Notes: generated by a model from the sequence alone, not told the origin. A stretch of DNA of 64,000 nt from CAWBFD01 sp963788115 (GCA_963788115.1 CAWBFD010000004.1:434001-498000); one strand, 5' to 3'. Shown: positions 34,429 through 43,692, counted from the stretch's first letter. A program made the numbers and translations.

Positions 34429-34824
34429 CTACACCCGCCTCCGCTTCTTCGGGCGACAGCCGTTGTGGGCCTGGGGAGTGACGTCCTTGACCGTGGTCAC
34501 CTGAAGGCCGGCGGCCTGCAGCGAGCGGATCGCGGTGTCGCGTCCCGAGCCGGCGCCCTTGGCGTAGACCTCGACCCGCTCGAGGCCGTGCTCCATGCCC
34601 TTGCGGGCGGCTGCATCCGCCGTCACCTGGGCGGCGAACGGCGTGGACTTCCGCGATCCCTTGAACCCGGCCGAGCCCGCTGACTCCCAGCAGATCACGT
34701 TGCCGTCGGTATCGGTGATGGTCACGATGGTGTTGTTGAAGCTCGTCTTGATGTGGGCGATCCCGTAGGCGATGTTCTTCTTTACCCGCCGGCGCGGGCG
34801 ACTTCCTCGGCGTGGTTGTGGCAC
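34429..34824 (-). CDS. rpsK: 30S ribosomal protein S11
   Basis: 131 residues (HIKTSFNNTIVTITDTDGN ... DVTPQAHNGCRPKKRRRV). GTG start after a GAGGGC ribosome-binding site. S11 forms part of the mRNA exit platform. Sixteen nt after rpsM. Confidence 0.97.
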   Translation of the reverse strand: MPQPRRGSRPRRRVKKNIAYGIAHIKTSFNNTIVTITDTDGNVICWESAGSAGFKGSRKSTPFAAQVTADAAARKGMEHGLERVEVYAKGAGSGRDTAIRSLQAAGLQVTTVKDVTPQAHNGCRPKKRRRV

Positions 34825-34840
34825 GACTGGCTGTGCCCTC

Positions 34841-35224
34841 CTACTTCGGCGTCGGCGCCTTGCGCTTCCCTGCGACGCTCATTCGCCGCGGGCCCTTGCG
34901 TCCGCGCGCATTGGTCTTGGTCCGCTGTCCGCGCACCGGGAGCCCCCGCCGGTGCCGGAGGCCGCGGTAGGCGCCGATCTCCGACAGCCGCTTGACGTTC
35001 TGAGAGCGCTCGCGGCGGAGGTCACCCTCGACCTCCCGCGACTCGACCGCTTCGCGGAGGCGCACGACCTCGTCGTCGGTCAGATCCTTCACGTAGGTGT
35101 TCGGGTCGACCCCGACCTCGGACAGGATCTTGTTCGAAGTCGAACGACCGATGCCGTGCACGTAGGTGAGGCCGACCTCGGTGCGCTTGTTCAGGGGGAT
35201 GTTGACGCCTGCGATTCGTGCCAT
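34841..35224 (-). CDS. rpsM: 30S ribosomal protein S13
   Basis: 127 residues (MARIAGVNIPLNKRTEVGLTY), with the helix-hairpin-helix segment YVHGIGRSTSNKIL and a basic C-terminal tail that contacts tRNA. Follows rpmJ by 9 nt. Confidence 0.97.
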   Translation of the reverse strand: MARIAGVNIPLNKRTEVGLTYVHGIGRSTSNKILSEVGVDPNTYVKDLTDDEVVRLREAVESREVEGDLRRERSQNVKRLSEIGAYRGLRHRRGLPVRGQRTKTNARGRKGPRRMSVAGKRKAPTPK

Positions 35225-35233
35225 CTGCTGCTG

Positions 35234-35347
35234 CTAGCCCTGCCTCTGCTTGTGGCGCGGGTTGGAGCAGATCACGAGCACCACGCCGCGACGCCGGATC
35301 ACCCGGCAGCGCTCACACATCGGCTTAACGGACGCTCGAACCTTCAT
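35234..35347 (-). CDS. rpmJ: 50S ribosomal protein L36
   Basis: 37 residues with the zinc-ribbon C11-x2-C14 ... C27 and H32, the zinc-binding form. GGAGCGGA precedes the ATG. It heads the alpha operon; infA, which normally stands just before it, is not present within the ~180 nt to tatA. Confidence 0.95.
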   Translation of the reverse strand: MKVRASVKPMCERCRVIRRRGVVLVICSNPRHKQRQG

Positions 35348-35454
35348 TCCGCTCCAGTCGGCGGGTCGTATCCAATCAACTTCGAGAGAAAGCCCACTGG
35401 GCCCCAGGAGTCGGGCCCTCAGGCACCAAGGTACGGCCTTGCGGCCGACCGAGA

Positions 35455-35463
35455 ATGGTAGCA
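35455..35463 (-). promoter_or_regulatory. Extended -10 promoter of the alpha operon
   Basis: On the minus strand TGC-TACCAT (TG at 35463-35462, TACCAT at 35460-35455) is an extended -10 element about 108 nt upstream of the rpmJ start. It leaves a leader of ~100 nt. Confidence 0.5.
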
Positions 35464-35512
35464 AGCATGCACGCACTGATTGGGCACGGCACGGGTGCCT
35501 GAGGACCCACGG

Positions 35513-35518
35513 TAAGAT
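35513..35518 (+). promoter_or_regulatory. -10 box of tatA, near-leaderless
   Basis: TAAGAT ends 9 nt before the tatA ATG (35528), leaving room for at most 2-3 nt of leader. It diverges from the alpha-operon promoter. Confidence 0.45.
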
Positions 35519-35527
35519 CGCTTGCCG

Positions 35528-35836
35528 ATGCCAACTATCGGGCCACTCGAGCTGGTGATCGTCCTGGTGATCGTCCTGATCATCTTCGGAGCGCGGCGAA
35601 TTCCGGAGGTGGGCCGGTCGCTCGGGACCGGCATGCGCGAATTCAAGGACGGGATTCTCGGTCGGAATGACGAGAAGGACGAGGCGGCGCCCCGGGCCGA
35701 GCTCGAGGCGGCGGAGCCGCGGGACCCCGCCCCGTCGGAGGACCCGGAGCCAACCCCGGAGCCGGCACCCGCCCCGGACACGCAAGAGGAGCAGGCGCCC
35801 GACCGCTCGACGCGGGCCTCCGCCGGCCCCTCCTGA
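35528..35836 (+). CDS. tatA: Sec-independent protein translocase protein TatA/E
   Basis: 102 residues: one N-terminal membrane helix (about 5-22, LELVIVLVIVLIIFGARRIPEVG), the FGxxRxPEVG hinge, an amphipathic helix (SLGTGMREFKDGI) and a disordered acidic Pro-rich tail. Forms the twin-arginine export pore; the multicopper oxidase at 52693 has a twin-arginine signal that would use it. No tatC is in the window. Confidence 0.93.
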   Translation: MPTIGPLELVIVLVIVLIIFGARRIPEVGRSLGTGMREFKDGILGRNDEKDEAAPRAELEAAEPRDPAPSEDPEPTPEPAPAPDTQEEQAPDRSTRASAGPS

Positions 35837-35947
35837 GGTCTCCCGAGCCAGTCGGACCCAAGGGATCATCCCATTGAATGTGGGATTGACGGGAGATATG
35901 ACCGCCAACCCCACACTCGATTGGGAGCGACCCTCCCGAGCGGGAGC

Positions 35948-36748
35948 ATGACCGCTTTCCGGCTTGAGCTCGCCTATGACGGCGCGCCGTTCGCCGGTTG
36001 GGCGGCGCAGCCGGGATTCCGCACCGTGCAGGGCGAGGTCGAGGCCGCGATCGAGCGGATTCTGTCCGGGCGAGCCGCCCGGGTGACGGCCGCAGGGCGC
36101 ACCGACGCCGGTGTTCACGCGCGGGCTCAGGTGGCGAGCTTCGAGCTCGGGGGCGCACCCCCCGACGGGCTGCGGGAGCGCCTGAACGCGGTGCTGCCCC
36201 GCGAGATCGTGGTGCTCTCGGCAGAGGCGGCCCCCGAGGGCTTCGACGCACGCCGGTGGGCGCGCTCGCGCACCTACCGGTACCGCGTCCTCGCTTCGCG
36301 AGTCCGCAACCCGTTTGAGGAGGGCCGGGCGCTCTGGTGGCCGCACCGACTCGACCGCGACGCCCTCGCCACGTGCGCGGGGGCGGTCGTCGGCGTCCAT
36401 GACTTCACCGCCTTCACGCCGACTCAGACGGAGCACGTGCGGTTCGAGCGCAACGTGATCGAGGCCCGCTGGGAGCCCGAGCCCGCGGCGCACGGCGACA
36501 TGCTCGCGTTCCTGATCGAGGCGGACGCGTTCATGCGCAACATGGTTCGGGTGATGGTGGGAACGATGCTCGAGGTCGGCCGAGGCCGCCGCAGCGCCGA
36601 GGGCTTTCGGGAGCTCCTCGACGGTGCTCCTCGCGGTCAGGCGGGCGAGACCGCGCCCGCGCACGGGCTCTACTTGGAGCGAGTCACGTTCGGGGACGGC
36701 CCGCTCGGCGAGCCTCAGGCTGGCGGACGGAGACCGGCCGGCCTCTGA
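35948..36748 (+). CDS. truA: tRNA pseudouridine(38-40) synthase TruA
   Basis: 266 residues; modifies uridines in the anticodon arm. Catalytic D53 is in AGRTDAGVHA. YDGAPFAGWAAQPGFRTVQGE and the late FMRNMVRVMVGTMLEVGRG are family signatures. ATG 35948 chosen for the standard start MTAFRLELAYDG. The preceding 111 nt contain a weak 6-bp hairpin but no gene. Confidence 0.95.
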   Translation: MTAFRLELAYDGAPFAGWAAQPGFRTVQGEVEAAIERILSGRAARVTAAGRTDAGVHARAQVASFELGGAPPDGLRERLNAVLPREIVVLSAEAAPEGFDARRWARSRTYRYRVLASRVRNPFEEGRALWWPHRLDRDALATCAGAVVGVHDFTAFTPTQTEHVRFERNVIEARWEPEPAAHGDMLAFLIEADAFMRNMVRVMVGTMLEVGRGRRSAEGFRELLDGAPRGQAGETAPAHGLYLERVTFGDGPLGEPQAGGRRPAGL

Positions 36749-36848
36749 TAGAACTTCGGCCCACCTAATTCGGGTGCCCTAATCGCCGCTTGCGGAAGGA
36801 GAACAGTGGCCAGCGTCTCGGCCTGAGCGCTCCGAGCCGTCGGCTCAC

Positions 36849-37936
36849 CTACTCCCCGCCCAGCTCGACATCGCCCAGGCTGGCGGGCCGCCCCGGTAGA
36901 TACATCGACGAGCCGGTCGCGAGCACCACTGCCTTGCCGTCCGCGTTCGAGACCTCCGCGCGGGTGATCGCGAGGGTTCGTCCGCGGTGGACGACCTCGG
37001 CGCGCGCCACGAGCTCGCGGCCGTCGGCGATCCCAGGTCGCAGGAAGTTGACCTTCAGGTCGAGTCCGGCCACCGCTGTCCCGGCCTCCGTGGTCGTGAG
37101 CACGGCCGCCTGCATGGCGTGGTCGGCCAGCATCGCGATCGTTCCCCCTGAAGCAGGGCGGTCGGGCTCGCCAGCCACTCGCTGGCGGGCATTCGCATCG
37201 TCGCCTTGCCGTCCCCGGCATCGGAGAGCAACAGGCCGGTGAGGAAGTGGATGGGGGGCGGGGGCAGCTCGTCGCGGAGCTGTCGCGCGAGGATCTCGGC
37301 GCCCGGCAGCTCGGCCCAGGTCGACTGCTGGATCACCCCGTCGGGCGCGGGCCGCAAATAGGCGTCGGGGGTCGGATGTCGGGGCGGCTCAACCGGCGGG
37401 CCCTCCTCGGGCGGGTCGGGCAGGGAGTCGAGGCGCGGGAGCACGGAGAGGCGGGAGGTCCCGTGGGCGATCAGGCGCTCCCCCGAAGGGTCCAGCAGGA
37501 ACGCCTCCGAGAGCCCGATGTTGCGCCCGGTGTGAATCGCCTGGCCGTGGGCCGTGAGGGCTCCACCGGCCCCGGCCGGGCGCAGGAAGGTCAGCGACAG
37601 CTCCGCGGTGGCGTACGGGGTCGCGGGGCCGATCCCGGTCTCGAAGGCGCAGCCGAAGGCGATGTCGGCCAGGACCGCAAGGGTCCCGCCGCCGATCAGT
37701 CCGGCGGAGTTGAGCAGCCACGGCGTTGCCGGCATCTCGGCATCGGCCGTGCCCTTTCCGAAGCCGGTCGGCCGGGCGCCAGTGAGGTGGAAGAGGGGCG
37801 GGGCGGGGAAGCTGCCCCTGCCAAAGCGCCGAAGGCGCTCGAGCCCGGGGAGCGCGAGCATCGCCGGATCCGGGTAGCCGCCGCGAACGGGTTCGCGCCA
37901 GACCTCGGTTGCCGCGCCTTGACTGGGATCGTCCAC
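36849..37936 (-). pseudogene. Double-hotdog (PaaI-like) thioesterase-family protein, single frameshift
   Basis: Two tandem hotdog domains. The first (AGLIGGGTLAVLADIAFGCAFE) and the second (LLSDAGDGKATMRMPASEWL) are in one frame down to about 37148, where the frame must change to continue ALLQG-GTIAMLADHAMQAAVL. The break is in a run of five C (plus strand 37144-37148); one more base would restore an unbroken ~360-residue protein ending SLGDVELGGE. Probably an acyl-CoA thioesterase of unknown substrate. Start GTG 37936 follows TATACC on the minus strand by 10 nt; GTG 37987 is an alternative. Confidence 0.75.
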
Positions 37937-38098
37937 CGCGGCGACAGGTATAGCGGCGCCGACGACGATGGGCGTGACGAGGCGCACGCAAGGCCACCGG
38001 CGGCGCGGCTCGGCGCGCCGTGAGCCGTACTCAATCGAGCTGGGGGCCGTTCCGCCACGTCGCCCATTCTGGCGGCCGGGCAGGGGCGCCCCCGTTCA

Positions 38099-38104
38099 TA
38101 CAAT
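38099..38104 (+). promoter_or_regulatory. -10 box of surE, leaderless
   Basis: TACAAT, one mismatch from TATAAT, ends 8 nt before the surE ATG (38113), which the family N-terminus fixes with confidence. Confidence 0.6.
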
Positions 38105-38112
38105 CGACTTCG

Positions 38113-38937
38113 ATGCGCGTGCTGATCACCAATGACGACGGCATCGGCGCCGAGGGCCTGCACGCGGTGCGCCGGTCCCTCCAGGGCCTCGACGGCGTCG
38201 ACGCGCACGTGATCGCGCCCGATTCGAATCGGAGCGCGACCGCTCGTAGCATCACCACCCGCTCGCCCCTGTGGGTGGAGGAGGTGCGCTTCGACGACGG
38301 ATCCTCCGGCTTTGCGACCGAGGGCACCCCGGTGGACTGCGTCCGCTTCGCCGACCTCGGCCTGCTGGGCGAGCGGCCCGATCTCATCGTCTCCGGGATC
38401 AATCACGGCGCCAACCTGGGCGACGACATCACCTACTCGGGCACGGTCGCGGCCGCGCTCGAGGGGATCGTTCTCGGGATTCCGGCGATCGCGATCTCGC
38501 AGCAGTCGTCGCTCCGCGAGATGAACTTCCGGTTCGGCCGCCAGTTCGATTTCTCGGTCGCCGCCGGCCTCTCGGCCGAACTGGTTCGCTGGGTGGATGA
38601 GAATCCGCTCCCGAGGGGAACCCTGCTCAACGTCAACTGCCCGGCGGGGGACCCCCGGGGGATCGAGGTGACCCGCCTGGGAAAGCGCCTCTACGACGAC
38701 GAGCTGAAGCTGGTCGAGGAGGATCCGGAGGGCCGCCGCCGCTACGAGATCTACGGCTTCGAGCCCTCGTTCGAGGACGAGCCCGGCACCGACCTGGTTG
38801 CGGTCGCGCGCGGGCGCATCGCGCTCACCCCGGTCCACTTCGACCTGACCGACCGCGGGGGGCTCGAGCGCCTGCGGGAATGGGACACGCAGGCCATGCT
38901 CGAGGCCGCGGTACGCGGCGCAGGGGCACGGACGTGA
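38113..38937 (+). CDS. surE: 5'/3'-nucleotidase SurE
   Basis: 274 residues; metal-dependent phosphatase acting on nucleoside monophosphates. MRVLITNDDGIGAEG gives metal ligands D8 and D9; SGINHGANLGDD and YSGTVAAALEG complete the site. Overlaps ligA by 4 nt (GTGA), so both are in one unit. Confidence 0.94.
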   Translation: MRVLITNDDGIGAEGLHAVRRSLQGLDGVDAHVIAPDSNRSATARSITTRSPLWVEEVRFDDGSSGFATEGTPVDCVRFADLGLLGERPDLIVSGINHGANLGDDITYSGTVAAALEGIVLGIPAIAISQQSSLREMNFRFGRQFDFSVAAGLSAELVRWVDENPLPRGTLLNVNCPAGDPRGIEVTRLGKRLYDDELKLVEEDPEGRRRYEIYGFEPSFEDEPGTDLVAVARGRIALTPVHFDLTDRGGLERLREWDTQAMLEAAVRGAGART

Positions 38938-40963
38938 GCCCCGCCGCACGCGGCACGGCGCCGCCGGCCGAGCGCGCCGCCGAGCTGCGCCGTGAGATCG
39001 CCGAGCACGATCACCGCTACTACGTCCTCGACGACCCGGTGATCGGCGACGACGAGTACGACGCGCTGCTGAACGAGCTGCGCGAGATCGAGGCCGAGAA
39101 TCCCGACCTGCTGACCCCGGACTCGCCGACCCAGCGCGTGGGGGGCAAGCCGCTCGACAAGTTCGAGCAGGTACGCCACCCGGAGCCCATGCTGTCGCTG
39201 GGAAACGCTCGCAACGAGGACGAGCTGCGGGCATGGGAGCAGCGCATCCGCAACCTGCTGCGCCGCTTCGACATCAGCGCCGAGGAGTTCGGCTACGTGA
39301 CCGAGCCCAAGATCGACGGGCTGGCGATCTCGCTGGTGTACGAGAACGGCAAGCTGGCTCGCGGGGCCACCCGCGGCGACGGGCGCATCGGCGAGGACGT
39401 GACCCACAACCTGCGGACGGTCAAGGCGATCCCGCTGGCGATCGACGACGCGCCCGAGCTGGTCGAGGTGAGGGGCGAGGTCTACTTCCCGCGCAAGGGG
39501 TTCGAGGAGCTGAACGAGCGCCGCGCCGCCGCCGGCGAGCCCGCGTTCGCCAACCCGCGCAACGCCGCTGCCGGGACGATCAGGCAGCTCGACCCGCAGA
39601 TCGCCGCCGAGCGCCCGCTCTCGGTGTGGTGCTACGGGATTGGCACGGGGCTCGACCTCCCGACCCACGCCGACGAGCTCGAGTGGATGCGGGAGCGCGG
39701 GTTCAAGGTGGAGGAGGAGATCGCCGTCCACGAGGCGGTGGACGAGGTGGTCGAGCGCTGCCGCTGGTGGGAGGCCCGCCGCGAGCAGCTCGATTTCGAG
39801 ATCGACGGCGTCGTCGTCAAGGTCAACGAGCGGGCGCTGTGGCGCGAGCTGGGCGTGGTCGGCCGCGAGCCCCGCTGGGCGATCGCCTGGAAGTTCCCGC
39901 CGATCACCGCGACAACCAAGCTCGAGCACGTCTTCTGGAACGTCGGACGAACCGGCGCCCTGTTCCCGTTCGCGAGCCTCGAGCCGGTCCGCGTGGGGGG
40001 GTCACGGTCTCGACCGCGACCCTGCACAACGAGGAGGACCTCGCCCGCAAGGACGTGCGCGAGGGGGATGAGGTCGTGGTCACGCGCGCCGGGGACGTGA
40101 TCCCTCAGGTCGTCTCGCCACTCATCCAGCGGCGCAAGGGCAAGCGGCTTCGGAGGGCCAAGCCGCCGAAGAAGTGCCCGGCCTGCGGCACGCCGACGAT
40201 CAAGCCCGACGACGGCGTGTTCACCATCTGTCCCAACAAGCGAGGCTGTCCCGGGCAGAACTTCCAGCACGTGAAGCACTTCGCTGCGGTGATGGACATC
40301 GAGGGGCTCGGCGAGAAGCTTTCCGCGCGCTTCCTGGACGAGGAGCTGATCCGTGACCAGGCCGACATCTACGGCCTCACGGCCGAGCGGCTCGCCGAGC
40401 TCGAGGGGTTTGGCGAGGTCTCGGCTCGCAACCTGATCGAGGCGATCGAGGCCTCGAAGAACCAGCCGTTCAGAATCGTGTTGTTCGCTCTCGGACTGCC
40501 GGGGGTGGGCTACGTGACGGCGCAAGCGCTCGCCGAGCACTTCGGGACCATCGATGCCCTGATCGCGGCCGATACCGGCGCGATCGAGCGGGTCGAAGGA
40601 GTCGGCCCGATCATGGCCGAGCAGCTCCGCGAGGAGCTGGCCGAGGAGCCGACCCTCGACCTCATCCGCCGCCTGCGCGATCGGGGCCTTCGGTTCGAGG
40701 TCTCCGAGGCCGAGCGCCGGTCGGGGCAAGGCCCACTGGAGGACAAGACGTTCGTCCTGACCGGCACCCTTCCGGAGCTCTCGCGCGATGAGGCCACCAA
40801 GCTGATCCGGCGCGCCGGTGGCAAGGTCACCGGCTCGGTCTCGCGCAAGACCGACTACGTGGTCGCCGGCGACAGCCCCGGCACGAAGCTGGCCAAGGCC
40901 GAGGAGCTCGATATCGACATCCTCGACGAGGATGGGCTGCGCGAGCTGGTCGGCTCCGTCTAA
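38934..40963 (+). pseudogene. ligA: NAD-dependent DNA ligase LigA, one frameshift in a G run
   Basis: Complete in sequence but split by a -1 shift at 39995-40001, a run of seven G; eight would give VRVGGVTVSTATLHNEED. Order: domain Ia, adenylation domain with nucleophile Lys in EPKIDGLAIS, OB fold, Cys4 zinc finger (CPACG ... CPNKRGCPG), helix-hairpin-helix repeats (LGLPGVGYVTAQALAEHFG), and C-terminal BRCT. LigA seals nicks during replication and is normally essential, so the shift is most likely a sequence error rather than loss of function. Confidence 0.88.
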
Positions 40964-40967
40964 GCCC

Positions 40968-42296
40968 TCAGCGCCGGTAGCCCGCGATCGCCGCCGCCAT
41001 CCGATCCTGAGCTTGGCGGGCCGCGTCGACGCTCCACAGGTTGTTCATCAGGATCGAGAACGCGACCATGTGCCCGTCGCCCGCCTGGCAGTAGCCGGAC
41101 AGGGCGCTGACGTCACTCAGCGTGCCGGTCTTGGTCCAGCAGCGACCCTGGGCGGCGGTGCCCAGCATCCGCTCCGCGACCGTGCCCTCGTGGCCGGCCA
41201 GCGGCAGGGATCGCCGAAATGCGGTCCCGTGGTTCCCGGGCCGCTGCATCGCAGCGAGCAGCCGCACGACCTGGCGCGGCGTCACCCGGTTCCCGCGGCC
41301 AAGCCCGGAGCCGTCGGACACCCGGATGCCGCTGCCAATCCGCCTGGCGAACCGCTCGACGCGCTCGCCCCCGCGGGAGGTGGTTCCCGCCTTGCCTGCG
41401 CGGGCGGCGACCCGCTTCAGCAGCATCTCCGCGTAGAAGTTGTTGGAAGGCTTGTTGGTGGCGGCGATCAGGGTGGAGATCGCCGGCGAGCCGACAGTGC
41501 CGATCGGTTGGCGGCGAAGCGCGGCCGGCGAGAGATCCTTGCGACCGAGGCCGCGGACGGCGATCCCCTGGTGGCGCAGCGCGCCGACCAGTGAGTGGGC
41601 GGCGCGAAGCTCCGGATTGCTCGCGTACCCGTTCGAGTCGTAGCCGGAGTTGTAGGAGAGCCCGGACAGGGGGCTAAGGTAGAGGCCGGCGGCGAAGCCT
41701 GTGGCCGGGACCCCACGGAGACGGTCGAAGATCGAGTCGTCGGCAAGCACCCTCCCGGTGATGTGCCTGATGCCCGCCCGCTTCACGTCGGCCGCCAGCG
41801 TCCGAAGCGGGGTCACCGGCAGCCCGCGGGCCCGGGCGAATTTGGCCGTGCCGAGTGCCGGGTCGCCGGCGCCGACCAGGATCAGGTCGCCGCGAAGCAC
41901 CCGCTCGCGCGGGCCGTGGCGCTTGCCGCGCACATACACCTTGGTCACCAGGTGCCCGTCCGGCTCGAACCGGTCGAGCAGGGCGGCGGTGGTGAACAGC
42001 TTCTGGTTCGAGGCCGGGATCCGGCCGTCGCGCGCGTTCCACGCGAACAGGACCGGATGCCGGGCGCCGTCGAGGTCCCGGACGTAGGCGCCGCTGGAGC
42101 CGCCGGCCGTGCGGATCGCGGCGCGCAGGCTCCGGCGCAGGCCAGCGCGTGAGATCCCCCGCTTCTGGGCGAGCTTCGAGCCCAGAGCGACCGGGGTGCT
42201 TGCCGGCCGGTCCGGTGGGCCAGCCGCCACCGCCCGAACCGGGGCGGCCATCGCCACGGCAATGGCGAGTGCGAGCGCGAGTCCCGTTCGCCTCAC
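40968..42296 (-). CDS. dacB: D-alanyl-D-alanine carboxypeptidase/endopeptidase (PBP4, DacB family)
   Basis: 442 residues. N-terminal signal peptide (MRRTGLALALAIAVAMAAPVRA), then penicillin-binding motifs SxxK (ASNQK), SxN (PSNNFYAEML) and KTG (WTKTGTLSDV). Trims or cuts peptidoglycan cross-links outside the cell. The large insert between SxxK and SxN is typical of class C PBPs. GTG 42296 lies 7 nt after a TAGTCT box, arguing for a leaderless start. Converges on ligA with only 4 nt between stops. Confidence 0.9.
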   Translation of the reverse strand: MRRTGLALALAIAVAMAAPVRAVAAGPPDRPASTPVALGSKLAQKRGISRAGLRRSLRAAIRTAGGSSGAYVRDLDGARHPVLFAWNARDGRIPASNQKLFTTAALLDRFEPDGHLVTKVYVRGKRHGPRERVLRGDLILVGAGDPALGTAKFARARGLPVTPLRTLAADVKRAGIRHITGRVLADDSIFDRLRGVPATGFAAGLYLSPLSGLSYNSGYDSNGYASNPELRAAHSLVGALRHQGIAVRGLGRKDLSPAALRRQPIGTVGSPAISTLIAATNKPSNNFYAEMLLKRVAARAGKAGTTSRGGERVERFARRIGSGIRVSDGSGLGRGNRVTPRQVVRLLAAMQRPGNHGTAFRRSLPLAGHEGTVAERMLGTAAQGRCWTKTGTLSDVSALSGYCQAGDGHMVAFSILMNNLWSVDAARQAQDRMAAAIAGYRR

Positions 42297-42303
42297 GCGC
42301 ACG

Positions 42304-42309
42304 AGACTA
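42304..42309 (-). promoter_or_regulatory. -10 box of dacB, leaderless
   Basis: TAGTCT on the minus strand, 7 nt before GTG 42296. The -35 position would fall inside the palindrome 42321-42355. Confidence 0.5.
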
Positions 42310-42320
42310 TCGACCGCATT

Positions 42321-42355
42321 GGCGCCTTGTAGTCGCATCCCGACTACAAGGCGCC
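42321..42355. repeat. Perfect 15-bp inverted repeat between divergent dacB and the patatin gene
   Basis: GGCGCCTTGTAGTCG (42321-42335), 5-nt centre CATCC, CGACTACAAGGCGCC (42341-42355). It sits upstream of both -10 boxes (42304-42309 minus; 42386-42391 plus), overlapping the dacB -35 zone. Operator for a dimeric regulator is my inference; a cruciform or transcript hairpin is the alternative. Confidence 0.8.
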
Positions 42356-42385
42356 AGACGGGCCATCGACGGCCGCGTGCCTGCC

Positions 42386-42391
42386 TAGAAT
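42386..42391 (+). promoter_or_regulatory. -10 box of the patatin-like gene, leaderless
   Basis: TAGAAT ends 7 nt before ATG 42399. Confidence 0.5.
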
Positions 42392-42398
42392 GCCGGCG

Positions 42399-43692
42399 AT
42401 GGGGAAGGTCGTGGAGCTCGAGACGCCCGCAGCGGCGTCCCGGGCAAGCCGGGTCGCGGCGTCGGCGTCGGCGTTCGAAGACGGCCCTGGTCCTCGGTGG
42501 GGGAGGGTTCACCGGCGGGGTGTACGAGATCGGCGCCCTGCGGGCGCTCGACCTGCTGGCCGTCAACCGGACCGTGAACCAGTTCGACGTCTACGTCGGC
42601 ACCAGCGCGGGCGCATTCGTCGCCAGCATGCTCGCGAACGGCATCACCCCCGAGGAGATGATGAGAGTGCTGAACCGCAAGCTCTCCTCGCCGATCCGCG
42701 CCATGGACCTGTCGATGCTCTTGCGGCCGAACTATCGCGGGATGGTCCAGCGCGGCGTCACCTTTCCCCTGCGGGTCGCGGGGATGGCGCGACAGCTGGT
42801 CGGTCACGTGGGCGAGGTCTCCGCGGTCGACCTGCTCACCGGGCTCGCGGCGGGCCTGCCCAATGGCTTCTACACCGGCAGGGGGATCGAGCGCTACGTC
42901 GAGGAGGTGCTCGCGGACCCGGATCGCAGCAACGACTTCCGCGTGCTCGAGCGGGAGCTCTACATCACCGCCACCGACCTGGATACCACCGAGCGGGTCA
43001 TCCTCGGTGAGGGTGAGTGGGCCGACGTCCCGATCTCCACCGCCGTCGCCGCGTCAGGCGCGCTCCCGGTCGTCTACGAGCCCATCGAGATCAACGGCAG
43101 GGAGTTCATCGACGGCGGCATCCGGTCCACCACGAACGTCGACATCGCGGTCGAGCGGGGGGCCAAGTTCATCATCGTGATCAACCCGCTCGTTCCCTTC
43201 GTGAACGATTTCTCGAAGCGGATCCCGACGATGCTCGGAGACCGCGTGCGTCGCGTCTCCGACATGGGCGTTGCGGCGATCGCGAACCAGTCTTTCCGGG
43301 TGCTCTCGCACGATCGCCTGCACCGCGCGATGGAGGACTGGCGCGAGGAGTACCCCGGCGTCGACATCATCCTGGTCGAGCCCGAGCTCGACGACGAGCT
43401 GATGTTCGGCACCCCGATCCTCGACTACTCCGGCCGCCTTCAGACGGCGAAGCATGGGTTCGAATCGGTGACGTTGAGGCTCGCTCGCGACTACGACCGT
43501 TACAGGACGATCGCCGAGCGCCACGGAATCCGGATCTCCGCCCGCCGCGTGCGCCACGTGCTCGACCAGGTCGAGCGCGAGCGCGAGTCCACCTCGGCCT
43601 GGCGGCGCGTGCTGGAGCAGACCACGGCCGTGCTGCTGCGCGGGCAGGGGCGGGGCGCCAAGGAGGCCAGCTCCGAGACGGGCGATCCGTAG
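42399..43692 (+). pseudogene. Patatin-like phospholipase, single frameshift near the N-terminus
   Basis: Catalytic features: oxyanion loop LVLGGGGFTGG, nucleophile serine in GTSAG, catalytic Asp in DGGI; serine lipid acyl hydrolase. The main frame (from ~42478) has no ATG, GTG or TTG before KTALVLGGGG. ATG 42399 behind a good -10 opens MGKVVELETPAAASRASR in another frame; dropping one base near 42477 joins them as AFKTALVLGGGG. About 430 residues if joined. Ends with a charged tail. Confidence 0.78.

Noticed and set aside
35348..35527. Search for infA upstream of rpmJ
   Set aside because: The ~180 nt to tatA is too short for IF1 (~72 codons plus signals) and no frame shows its OB-fold sequence.
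38934..40963. ligA as a genuinely decayed gene
   Set aside because: Both halves are fully conserved, with a single lesion in a homopolymer; an essential function argues for a base error.
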